The position numbers and the translations under genes were made by a program. A DNA stretch of 5,668 nt from Vulcanimicrobiota bacterium (GTDB lineage: Bacteria; Vulcanimicrobiota; Vulcanimicrobiia; Vulcanimicrobiales; Vulcanimicrobiaceae): positions 1 to 5,668 of the forward strand of contig JASHPC010000191.1 of the NCBI GenBank assembly GCA_030038335.1. Direction: 5' to 3'. Shown here one piece after another: positions 1 to 5,668 of this stretch (positions are counted from its first letter, which is position 1; every line of letters starts with the position of its first letter). The notes beneath the pieces were generated by a model that saw nothing but the letters and a program-made list of their open reading frames with translations, did no database searches and was not told where the DNA came from.

Positions 1-980
1 TCGCGCTCGAATCGACCGGAGCACACGCGAACGAACGCGACGCGATCGCGATGACGCGGATCCATGTTCGCTTGAATCTTGAAGACGAATCCGCTGAAGC
101 CCGGCTCGTCGGGCGCGAGCGCTCGACCGTCGCGCAAGCGCTGCGGTCCGGGCGGAGGAGCCATGCGCACGAAGTCGTCCAGAAAGAGTTGTACGCCGAA
201 GTTCGTCACGGCGCTGCCGAAAAAGACCGGCGTCACTTCGCCTCGCAGCATTGCCTCGGCATCGAATCCCGCGCCGGCGCCTTCTAAAAGTTCGATGCCG
301 TCGCTGAACTGCGCGAAGGTTGCGTCGTCGACGAGCGCGCGTATGCGATCGTCGCGCGCGTCGGCGACTTCGACGGGCGCGCGCGTCGCACCGTGCGCGC
401 TGCGCTCGAAGAGATGGAGCCGGCGCGTCGTGCGGTCGTAAACGCCGCGAAACTGATCGCCGCTTCCGAGCGGCCAGTTCATCGGATAGGCGCCGATTCC
501 GAGCACGTGCTCCAGCTCGTCGAGGAGCTCGAGAGGATCGCGGCTTGGACGATCGAGCTTGTTCATGAACGTGAAGAGCGGAATGCGACGCTCGCGGCAG
601 ATTCCGAAGAGCTTTTTCGTCTGGGGCTCGACGCCTTTGGCCGCGTCGATGAGCATGACGCCGGAGTCCGCCGCGAGGAGCGTGCGATACGTGTCTTCAC
701 CGAAGTCTTGGTGGCCCGGTGTGTCGAGCAGATTGATCGTTCGACCCGCGTACGGAAACTGCAGCACCGTCGACGTGATCGAGATCCCGCGCTCGCGCTC
801 GAGCGCCATCCAGTCGCTCGTTACTTGGCGCTGACGGCGGCGCGCTGATACCTGCCCCGCAACGTGGATTGCGCCGCCGTAGAGCAAGAGCTTCTCCGTG
901 AGCGTCGTCTTGCCGGCGTCCGGATGCGAAATGATCGCGAACGTGCGCCGCTCGGAGATGTGCTCCGCAAGCACGGTCAC
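1..980 (-). CDS. prfC: Peptide chain release factor 3 (RF3), 3' end cut by window edge
   Basis: RF3 is a cytoplasmic translational GTPase that removes RF1/RF2 from the ribosome after peptide release. About 326 codons are present, out of roughly 525-530 usual for the family; the C-terminal part lies beyond base 1. The GTPase signatures are intact: P-loop HPDAGKTT at residues 19-26, the switch I segment GISIT (65-69), DTPGH (86-90) and NKLD (140-143). RF3-specific stretches also match my memory of the E. coli protein, notably RRTFAIISHPDAGKTT near the N-terminus, SDWM (55-58), and FKIQANMDPRHRDRVAF near the truncated end, which separate it from EF-G, LepA and TypA. The chosen start is GTG at 980-978, which shares a GTGA overlap with the stop of the upstream gene and suggests translational coupling. 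A second GTG lies two codons in. No strong ribosome binding site is visible. It appears to be the last of four co-directional genes in view. Confidence 0.96.
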   Translation of the reverse strand, partial: MTVLAEHISERRTFAIISHPDAGKTTLTEKLLLYGGAIHVAGQVSARRRQRQVTSDWMALERERGISITSTVLQFPYAGRTINLLDTPGHQDFGEDTYRTLLAADSGVMLIDAAKGVEPQTKKLFGICRERRIPLFTFMNKLDRPSRDPLELLDELEHVLGIGAYPMNWPLGSGDQFRGVYDRTTRRLHLFERSAHGATRAPVEVADARDDRIRALVDDATFAQFSDGIELLEGAGAGFDAEAMLRGEVTPVFFGSAVTNFGVQLFLDDFVRMAPPPGPQRLRDGRALAPDEPGFSGFVFKIQANMDPRHRDRVAFVRVCSGRFER

Positions 981-1492
981 TTTGGAACTTTCGTCGTGTA
1001 GAGGCGCAGCACGGAGCCGCATCGGCGCTCCTCGCAGCTCGACCGGATGAGCGCGACGCCGGCAACTCCTTCGCTCGCCGCACCTGCAAACGTATAGAGG
1101 TGCGCGATCGGAGGAATTTGGAGCCAGTCGTCGCCGCGGTGAACGAGTGCCTGATCGTGCGAGACGAAGATCGTGCAGTCGCCATAGTGTAGCACCGACC
1201 ATGCGTGCACGGCGCGCGCGTTGCGAGGCAAGTGCGCTCGCACGCCGTCGAAGGAGCCCTTCCACTCGTCTGTTTGAATCATGCACTCCGGCAATGCCGA
1301 GAGCGCCCATGGTGCCTGCCCGTGCAATCCTCGCTCGGCGTGTGCGCTCGGCGGCGCCGACGACGACGCATGCGGCGGCATCGTCGCGCGCCCCGAACCC
1401 ACGTTTATCGGCAAGCGATAGCGATAGTGCACGGTGACGCCTACGAAGATGCCGACGACCACGATCGCGGCAATGACGAAGTAGCGCAGCAC
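977..1492 (-). CDS. Membrane-anchored protein of unknown function with four extracytoplasmic cysteines
   Basis: I do not recognise this 171-residue protein. Residues 4-21 form one strongly hydrophobic segment after a short N-terminus with Arg3, and HYRYR follows it. This suggests either an uncleaved anchor or a signal peptide. Residues 36-60 are rich in Ala, Ser, Pro and His and look like a linker. The remaining ~110 residues look soluble, with Cys70, Cys106, Cys153 and Cys158; the last two sit in SSCEERRC. If the anchor places this part outside the membrane, two disulfides are possible, but that is inference. The start is GTG, 9 bases after the stop of the GH130 gene and in the same frame as it. 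A start further in at Met38 would remove the membrane segment and is less likely. The stop overlaps the prfC start by 4 bases. Operon position and the membrane segment support a real gene; its role is open. Confidence 0.75.
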   Translation of the reverse strand: MLRYFVIAAIVVVGIFVGVTVHYRYRLPINVGSGRATMPPHASSSAPPSAHAERGLHGQAPWALSALPECMIQTDEWKGSFDGVRAHLPRNARAVHAWSVLHYGDCTIFVSHDQALVHRGDDWLQIPPIAHLYTFAGAASEGVAGVALIRSSCEERRCGSVLRLYTTKVPK

Positions 1493-1501
1493 GTTAGGCG
1501 C

Positions 1502-2572
1502 TCACAACGTAAGACGCGCGCGCCCGCACGAATAGTCGGCCATGCCGTAATAGACGTCAAACGTGCGGTCGCCGAGATCCGAGCGCACGTCGATGCCGGT
1601 CGGGAAGACGACGTTATCGACGATGCCATGGCGCTCAGACTCATGTTCGGGCGAGAGCACAGGCTCGGGAGAGCGATAGACGATGCGATGCGGACGCTCC
1701 GCGTCGTGAACGACGATCCCGGCGCAGTAGCGAAATCGCGGTTTCGGCGACGTGGCGACGAGATCGACAGCATGGTAGAGCGACATCCACCCTTCAGCGA
1801 TGCGCACTGGCGGCGTTCCGGCGCCGATTCGAATCGAACCCCAGCGTTCGTCCGGAGCCAGTGCGAGCACGCTCTCTCCACCGCGCAGCAGGGCGCGGCG
1901 ATCGGCGAGCACCGCGTCGAGCGGCACGTACGCGATGCGAATTGACTCGCGATCCGCAAACGGCATTCGTTGAATCATCGGAATCGCTGCCGCACCGTTC
2001 ACCGTGGAGATGTGCAGCATCGGTCGATGATAAAACGCGATCGAGCGAACGCCTTCAGGTGAGAGCACCGGCTCGGGAAAGAATGCGGCATCTTTGTCGT
2101 CGCCCACCGTCGCGCCCGGATGATCGAATGCAACGATCCCAAGACGTTCCCAGGCGCGTCCGTCACTCGATCGAGCGATGGCGATGCGCGGACCCGGTGG
2201 TCCGAATGCAGTGTACGCCATGAGATACTCGTCGAGCACGGGGAGAAAGGTGATGCGAGGGTCCTCGCAGCCGAAACCTGGTTGCGGTCGAATCTCGTAC
2301 GGCGCCTCCGGCTCGAGAGCGAATCCTTGCCGTTCGGTTTGGATCGCACCGTCCACGTCGTGTAGCGTGACGCGCTCGACGCGCGAAACGTTGCCGCGCG
2401 CGACCGCACGAGGATAGAGCATCGCGGTTCCGTCGCTCGCGCGCGTAAATGCTGGGTTGAGAACGCCCTCGGTTTCTTCGGCGCTGCCGTCAGGGGAAAG
2501 CACCGTGCCGAGCCGCTCGATACGAGCGTCTAGTTCAACGGAATCTGCTATGCGAAGTCTTTTTGCTCGCAC
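1502..2572 (-). CDS. GH130 family protein, probable beta-mannoside phosphorylase
   Basis: This 356-residue protein has the length and motif order of glycoside hydrolase family 130, a five-bladed beta-propeller. Characterised members phosphorolyse beta-mannosides to mannose 1-phosphate, and some instead hydrolyse them. Seen here in order: NPAF (39-42), GCEDPRIT (101-108) with the expected catalytic Asp104, DKDAAFFPE (159-167), YHRPM (181-185), IGAGTPP (249-255), GWMSLYHAV (261-269), NVVFPTG (320-326) and YYGMAD (341-346). The basic residues Arg55, Lys160, His182 and Arg183 are at places where phosphorylases hold phosphate, so phosphorylase is favoured over hydrolase, though I cannot align them exactly. 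There is no signal peptide, so it is probably cytoplasmic. The start is GTG, 10 bases after the lipoprotein stop, behind a purine-rich GAAAGAG. No sugar transporter or other glycan enzyme is in view, so the substrate cannot be named. VLSP followed by Asp or Glu occurs three times (residues 24, 169 and 305). Confidence 0.9.
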   Translation of the reverse strand: MRAKRLRIADSVELDARIERLGTVLSPDGSAEETEGVLNPAFTRASDGTAMLYPRAVARGNVSRVERVTLHDVDGAIQTERQGFALEPEAPYEIRPQPGFGCEDPRITFLPVLDEYLMAYTAFGPPGPRIAIARSSDGRAWERLGIVAFDHPGATVGDDKDAAFFPEPVLSPEGVRSIAFYHRPMLHISTVNGAAAIPMIQRMPFADRESIRIAYVPLDAVLADRRALLRGGESVLALAPDERWGSIRIGAGTPPVRIAEGWMSLYHAVDLVATSPKPRFRYCAGIVVHDAERPHRIVYRSPEPVLSPEHESERHGIVDNVVFPTGIDVRSDLGDRTFDVYYGMADYSCGRARLTL

Positions 2573-2582
2573 GTCTCTTTCT

Positions 2583-3029
2583 TTATGGCAGAACGGTGTC
2601 GGTGACCGGAACGTCCGCGGGCGTCACGACCTCGATGCGAACGCCTCGGCGGTAAACGCCATTCGGAACGATCCACAACGTGAACGTACGATAGGGCGTC
2701 GCCGGCTCGCCTCCGTTGGCAGGCGCCTCCTCGAACGCGACGACGCGGACGCGGGTGGCATCTGCGTCGATCGACTCGACGATCTGACGGTAGCCGCTGC
2801 GATCGTGAGGCCCCATGAGCAGCACCACGCCGAACTCACCGCGAAAACGAATTGGCTCGTGGATGCCCAGACGTGCCAGCGAATCGTCGTCGCGAACGAT
2901 GACTACTTGGTTGCCGCCCAACACGGTGGTGGTTCCGATCGCATACGTCTTGACGCGAACCTCGCGACACCCCACGAGGAGTATGAAGGTTGCTAGAGCC
3001 CACCAACGATTCACGCTGCAGCCCCCCAT
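2583..3029 (-). CDS. Small secreted lipoprotein, possible PrcB-like C-terminal domain
   Basis: This is a 148-residue protein with a lipoprotein signal peptide: basic residue Arg8, hydrophobic stretch 9-20, and lipobox LVGC with the lipidated Cys21. The mature part is about 128 residues. Its pattern (RFRGEFGVVLLMG at 61-73, SGY at 78-80, an alternating beta-strand region to about residue 100, then TPYRTFTLWIVP at 111-122) recalls the C-terminal domain of the PrcB protease-complex subunit, with SGY in place of the usual GGY. I hold that assignment loosely. The ATG at 3029 is preferred because GAGGAG lies just upstream; GTG at 3014 would also leave a workable signal peptide. The frame stays open far upstream, but that part is antisense to ctaA and is not credible as coding. 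It is the first gene of the leftward block, 10 bases before the GH130 gene, and probably faces the periplasm or cell exterior. Confidence 0.8.
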   Translation of the reverse strand: MGGCSVNRWWALATFILLVGCREVRVKTYAIGTTTVLGGNQVVIVRDDDSLARLGIHEPIRFRGEFGVVLLMGPHDRSGYRQIVESIDADATRVRVVAFEEAPANGGEPATPYRTFTLWIVPNGVYRRGVRIEVVTPADVPVTDTVLP

Positions 3030-3032
3030 TCT

Positions 3033-3038
3033 CTCCTC
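3033..3038 (-). promoter_or_regulatory. Ribosome binding site of the lipoprotein gene
   Basis: GAGGAG on the minus strand is the strongest Shine-Dalgarno-like sequence of the leftward block. The GAGG core lies 5 bases before ATG 3029 but about 20 bases before the alternative GTG at 3014, so it favours the ATG. Confidence 0.6.
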
Positions 3039-3081
3039 AACGACGAGTGTCATTGCCGAAACGACGATTCCCGTATAGGCT

Positions 3082-3086
3082 GGAAA
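3082..3086 (+). promoter_or_regulatory. Ribosome binding site of ctaA
   Basis: GGAAA lies 4 bases before the GTG at 3091. An in-frame TAG at 3076-3078 rules out any earlier start, and the next methionine codon (residue 32) would remove the first membrane helix, so the GTG start is well fixed. Confidence 0.5.
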
Positions 3087-3090
3087 TCCT

Positions 3091-3993
3091 GTGAAGACTC
3101 TGAGGCGGCTCGCGATTGCCGCCGATATCGTCGCATTCGCGGTCGTTCTGTTAGGCAGTTGGACGAGAATCAATGCTGCTGGCATGACGTGTCCGGATTG
3201 GCCGACGTGCCGCGGCACGCTCGTTCCATCGATGTCCGGCGGCACGGTATGGGAGTGGACGCATCGCCTCCTTGCCATGTTACTTGCGCCGTTGATCGTC
3301 GCCGTTTGCGTCGCGGCGTGGCGCCATCGCGGCCGCTCCGCGTTGCTCGCCGCGGCGGGAGTCGCGATCACGGCACTCTTCCTCATACAAGTCGCGCTTG
3401 GTGCCGCAACCGTCAAGCTCGACAACTCGCCCTTCTCCGTCGTGCTCCACTGGGGAACTGCGATGGCCGTCGTCGCGGCACTCACGGCGCTTGCGATCGT
3501 TGCCGAGGATGAAGGACGTCGCGCATCAACGCGCGTCACGTCGAGCGTTCCGACGACGATGCTCGCCACTGCGTGCGGCGTCGCCTTTTTCACGATGTGT
3601 CTCGGCGCCTACGTGAGCTCCAGCGGAGCAGGCCTTGCTTGTCTGACCATTCCGGGATGTGCGGGCAACGTCGTCGTATATACCCCAGGTCAAGTCGTTC
3701 AGATGTTGCATCGTCTCGCAGCCGCAGCGACCGTGCTCTCCGCGGTGGGAGCGTGCGCGATCGTCTGGACGAGACCCGTGGCGCTCCGCGCGCGGCTCTG
3801 CGCGAGCGCCGGCTTGTTTCTCGTCTTCATCCAAGTGATTTTGGGACTGTTGAATGTCGCTCTCCGCCTTCCGACCAACCTTCGAGAGATGCACGCCGCA
3901 AACGCCGCGCTGGTCTTTCTTGCGTTCGTCGCTGCGACCGCCTTCTCGCTGATGGACGCACCGGCCACGGTTCCGGCACAGGAGCGGCGTTGA
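3091..3993 (+). CDS. ctaA: Heme A synthase (COX15/CtaA family)
   Basis: This membrane enzyme oxidises the C8 methyl group of heme O to a formyl group, giving heme A for aa3-type cytochrome oxidase. The 300-residue protein shows eight hydrophobic helices (about 7-28, 60-78, 84-106, 115-137, 154-175, 200-226, 236-258, 268-288), the family's twofold-repeat layout. The four expected heme-ligand histidines are His58 in EWTHR, His120 in LHWGT, His207 in MLHRL and His268 in MHAAN. Glu55, three residues before His58, matches the conserved acidic residue of the family. Cysteine pairs occur in the first outer loop of each half: Cys34/Cys40 in CPDWPTC and Cys184/Cys190 in ACLTIPGC. This is the cysteine-containing class exemplified by Bacillus subtilis CtaA. 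The start is GTG, and the stop overlaps the ctaB start by 4 bases. No oxidase subunit genes are in view. Confidence 0.95.
   Translation: MKTLRRLAIAADIVAFAVVLLGSWTRINAAGMTCPDWPTCRGTLVPSMSGGTVWEWTHRLLAMLLAPLIVAVCVAAWRHRGRSALLAAAGVAITALFLIQVALGAATVKLDNSPFSVVLHWGTAMAVVAALTALAIVAEDEGRRASTRVTSSVPTTMLATACGVAFFTMCLGAYVSSSGAGLACLTIPGCAGNVVVYTPGQVVQMLHRLAAAATVLSAVGACAIVWTRPVALRARLCASAGLFLVFIQVILGLLNVALRLPTNLREMHAANAALVFLAFVAATAFSLMDAPATVPAQERR
3980..3984 (+). promoter_or_regulatory. Ribosome binding site that fixes the TTG start of ctaB
   Basis: AGGAG lies inside the last codons of ctaA, 5 bases before TTG 3990. The ctaB frame stays open far upstream inside ctaA, so this site, together with the family's usual N-terminus (a short lead, then the first LSKPR-type motif), decides the start. 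Confidence 0.7.
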
Positions 3994-4859
3994 CGGCGCT
4001 CGCTGGAACGGCACGCGACTACGTCGCGCTCTCGAAGCCGCGCATCATCGTCCTGTTGCTCATCACGACCGCGGCAGCGATGGTCATGGCCGCGCGCGGT
4101 GTTCCTCCGCTCGCGCTTACCGCGTGGACGCTGCTCGCTGGCGCACTCGCGGCCGGATCGGCGGGTGCATTGAACTGCGTGTACGACGCCGACATCGACG
4201 CGGTCATGACGCGCACGCAGGAGCGTCCGATTTCGCAGGGCCGCATTACGCGGCACGAAGGTGTCGTTTTTGCTCTTCTCTGCGGTGTTGCGTCGTTTGC
4301 GATCTTCTATTTTCTCGTCAATCCGCTTGCCGCGTGGCTCTCGCTCGCGGGCAACGTCTACTACGTCGTCATCTACACGATGTGGCTCAAGCGCACGACG
4401 CCGCTCAACATCGTCATCGGAGGCGCCGCGGGCGCGGTTCCGCCGCTCGTCGGCTGGGCTGCGGTGACGCATACGGTCGGCGGTCCGGCGCTCGGACTTT
4501 TCGCGCTCATCTTCTTGTGGACGCCACCGCACTTCTGGTCGCTTGCGCTGATGACCGAGACCGACTACGCGAAAGCGAAGATTCCGATGCTTCCCAACGT
4601 CAGCGGCGTCGAACGCACGAAGCGCGAGATCATCTACTACGCGCTCTTGCTCGTTGCGGCCTCACTCGTGCTCTATCCGCTGCACGTCATGGGCGCGCTC
4701 TACCTCGCGGGCGCAGCCGTGCTCGGTGCGATCTTCATCGTCGAGGCCGTGCGCACGTGGCAAGGGTCGAAGGCTGCTGCGCGCGTGCTCTTTCGCTACT
4801 CGCTGCTCTACCTGGCACTGATCTGCGCCTTCATGGTGATCGACAGAATCGTTGCGTGA
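3990..4859 (+). CDS. ctaB: Protoheme IX farnesyltransferase (heme O synthase)
   Basis: This inner-membrane UbiA-family prenyltransferase transfers a farnesyl group from farnesyl diphosphate to the vinyl group of heme B, giving heme O, the substrate of CtaA. From the TTG start it is 289 residues, normal for the family. Visible motifs are ALSKPRI (13-19), the first Asp-rich motif NCVYDADIDAVMTRTQERPI (62-81) with Asp66 and Asp70 for magnesium-diphosphate binding, WLKRTTPLNIVIGG (132-145), WTPPHFW (177-183), and the second acidic motif TETDYAKAKIPMLP (189-202). About nine hydrophobic helices cover the rest. TTGA joins its start to the ctaA stop, with AGGAG 5 bases upstream, so the two are probably translated together. 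The frame remains open upstream within ctaA, but that stretch has no membrane or family character and is out-of-frame coding. The stop lies inside the start of the transporter gene. Confidence 0.96.
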   Translation: MTALAGTARDYVALSKPRIIVLLLITTAAAMVMAARGVPPLALTAWTLLAGALAAGSAGALNCVYDADIDAVMTRTQERPISQGRITRHEGVVFALLCGVASFAIFYFLVNPLAAWLSLAGNVYYVVIYTMWLKRTTPLNIVIGGAAGAVPPLVGWAAVTHTVGGPALGLFALIFLWTPPHFWSLALMTETDYAKAKIPMLPNVSGVERTKREIIYYALLLVAASLVLYPLHVMGALYLAGAAVLGAIFIVEAVRTWQGSKAAARVLFRYSLLYLALICAFMVIDRIVA

Positions 4860-5668
4860 GCGTTCGTCGCTGCCCCTGCTGCTGACGCTCGGGCTCGGAG
4901 TCTTTGCCGGCGCACTCGACCTGGGCGTTCTCGCTCCGGCGCTTCCTGCGTTTGCGCGCGCATTCGGCGTCGTTACGGGCGACCTCTCCTGGATCTTCAC
5001 GCTCTATCTGCTCGTCAACATCGCAGCGATCGCAATCGCCGGCACGCTCGCGGATCGTTACGGACGCCGGCAGATCTACGTGCTCTCGATCGCGACGTTT
5101 GCACTCGGAAGCCTCATTACGATCCTCGCGCCGACGTTCGGCTATTTCTTACTGGGACGCGCGATCCAAGCACTCGGTGCCGGCGGCATCTTCCCCGTTG
5201 CGACGGCTGCGATTGGCGACGTCGTCGCTCCTTCGCGGCGCGGTGCCGCGCTCGGCGCCGTCGCGGCAACGTGGGGCCTTGCGGCGGTGCTCGGTCCAGT
5301 CATCGGAGGCTTGCTCGCGCACTACCTCTCGTGGCAGTGGATTTTCGTCCCGAACTTTCCGCTCGCAGCCGCGGTCGTTCTGCTCGCGCGCAAATACGTC
5401 CCCGCATCCGCGCCAAAGCAGCGCGGCCCGCTCGACGTCGTCGGGCTCGTCTTACTCTGCTTCGGTCTGCTCGCGTTCGTGGATGGTATCGTCGCCGGGC
5501 GCCTGTTCCTCGCCGTCGCGGGAATCGCACTTCTTGCCGCGTTCGTCTGGTACGAGCGCGTTGCAGCGAATCCCGTTGTGCCAGTCGAGCTGCTGCGCGC
5601 GCCGCAGCTCGCGAAGACGTACGCTCTCGAAGTGGTCATCGGCGTCCTCGAGGGCTCGCTCTTTTTCA
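4852..5668 (+). CDS. MFS transporter, DHA2 (14-helix) drug-exporter type, 3' end cut by window edge
   Basis: About 272 codons of a major facilitator superfamily transporter are present; family members of this type are usually 450-550 residues. Visible signatures: a helix 1 motif LDLGVLAPALP (22-32) like the LDxTVVNVALP of the EmrB/QacA group; motif A between helices 2 and 3, GTLADRYGRR (64-73); GRAIQALGAGG (102-112) in helix 4; motif C in helix 5, GLAAVLGPVIGG (142-153); then SWQWIFVPNFPL (160-171) and RGPLDVVG, which begins the helix 7 region of 14-helix members. Such proteins usually export drugs or metabolites using the proton gradient; this one's substrate is unknown. An in-frame TGA at 4837-4839 leaves TTG at 4852 as the only standard start. 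That gives an 8-base overlap with ctaB and a short N-terminus before helix 1. Only GGTGA at 4835-4839 resembles a ribosome binding site, so coupling to ctaB translation is likely. Confidence 0.9.
   Translation, partial: MRERSSLPLLLTLGLGVFAGALDLGVLAPALPAFARAFGVVTGDLSWIFTLYLLVNIAAIAIAGTLADRYGRRQIYVLSIATFALGSLITILAPTFGYFLLGRAIQALGAGGIFPVATAAIGDVVAPSRRGAALGAVAATWGLAAVLGPVIGGLLAHYLSWQWIFVPNFPLAAAVVLLARKYVPASAPKQRGPLDVVGLVLLCFGLLAFVDGIVAGRLFLAVAGIALLAAFVWYERVAANPVVPVELLRAPQLAKTYALEVVIGVLEGSLFF

Larger units (their letters stand above)
3030..3090. promoter_or_regulatory. Divergent intergenic region with promoters for both blocks
   Basis: These 61 bases separate the divergent lipoprotein and ctaA starts, so both promoters should lie here or just inside the flanking genes. 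Rightward, TATAGG (3074-3079) could be a -10 box with TTGCCG (3053-3058) as a -35, but the 15-base spacer is short and the transcript would start almost at the GTG. Leftward, TATACG (complement of 3072-3077) could be a -10 box but has no good -35. The octamer AACGACGA occurs at 3039-3046 and 3060-3067. The location is well supported by gene orientation; the individual boxes are weak. Confidence 0.45.

Noticed and set aside
393..848. 151-codon plus-strand open frame opposite prfC
   Set aside because: Antisense to the RF3 GTPase domain, with no recognisable features.
1205..1945. 246-codon plus-strand open frame opposite the GH130 and membrane protein genes
   Set aside because: Arg/His/Asp-rich shadow with no motifs, antisense to the motif-complete GH130 gene.
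3030..3593. In-frame upstream extension of the lipoprotein gene, open for a further 188 codons antisense to ctaA
   Set aside because: It covers the well-supported ctaA 5' half on the other strand, would bury the lipoprotein signal peptide in mid-protein, and is low-complexity Ala/Thr/Arg-rich. The GAGGAG site before ATG 3029 explains the real start.
3573..3989. Upstream open part of the ctaB frame inside ctaA
   Set aside because: Arg/Ser-rich translation with no membrane character, overlapping conserved ctaA in another frame; CtaB has normal length from TTG 3990.
3699..4532. 277-codon minus-strand open frame antisense to ctaA and ctaB
   Set aside because: Very Arg-rich, and antisense to two conserved genes; typical of GC-rich antisense frames.
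4856..4858. GTG overlapping the ctaB stop as a possible start of the transporter
   Set aside because: It is in a frame that stops after nine codons; the transporter frame is reached from TTG 4852.
4124..4885. 253-codon plus-strand open frame within ctaB
   Set aside because: Arg-rich out-of-frame reading of ctaB; ctaB carries all family motifs in its own frame.
1..5668. CRISPR arrays, tRNA or rRNA genes, transposase genes, terminal inverted repeats, rho-independent terminators
   Set aside because: I found no regular spaced repeats, cloverleaf-like sequence, transposase motifs or GC-rich hairpin followed by a T-run. Coding covers nearly the whole window, and both blocks run off the edges, so their ends are not visible.

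Overview
The window is gene-dense, GC-rich bacterial chromosome. It shows no RNA genes, insertion sequences, CRISPR arrays or phage genes. It holds seven protein genes in two divergent blocks that start from a 61-base intergenic gap (3030-3090). Heme A synthase and protoheme farnesyltransferase genes indicate an aerobe with a heme-copper oxidase. Six of the seven starts are GTG or TTG, and the genes are packed with gaps of 10 bases or less, or short overlaps. The lineage cannot be fixed from this alone. A GC-rich soil-type phylum such as Candidatus Eremiobacterota, Gemmatimonadota or an actinobacterial relative would fit, but this is only a guess.

Minus-strand block, read from 3029 down to base 1: (1) a small lipoprotein, possibly with a PrcB-like C-terminal domain; (2) a full-length glycoside hydrolase family 130 protein (beta-mannoside phosphorylase family); (3) an unrecognised membrane-anchored protein with four cysteines facing outward; (4) peptide chain release factor 3 (prfC), cut by the left edge of the window. 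The spacings are 10 bases, 9 bases and a 4-base GTGA overlap, so these four are probably one operon, although their functions have no obvious link.

Plus-strand block, 3091 to the right edge: ctaA (heme A synthase), ctaB (protoheme IX farnesyltransferase) and an MFS transporter of the 14-helix DHA2 drug-exporter type, cut by the right edge. ctaA and ctaB overlap by 4 bases (TTGA), and ctaB and the transporter by 8 bases. CtaB converts heme B to heme O and CtaA converts heme O to heme A for cytochrome oxidase. The transporter is translationally linked to them, but its substrate is unknown.

I see no clear new defence or mobile system. The points most worth a second look are the odd company of release factor 3, the GH130 enzyme without other sugar genes, the repeated VLSP-acidic segments inside it, and a 21-base-spaced direct repeat in the divergent promoter gap.
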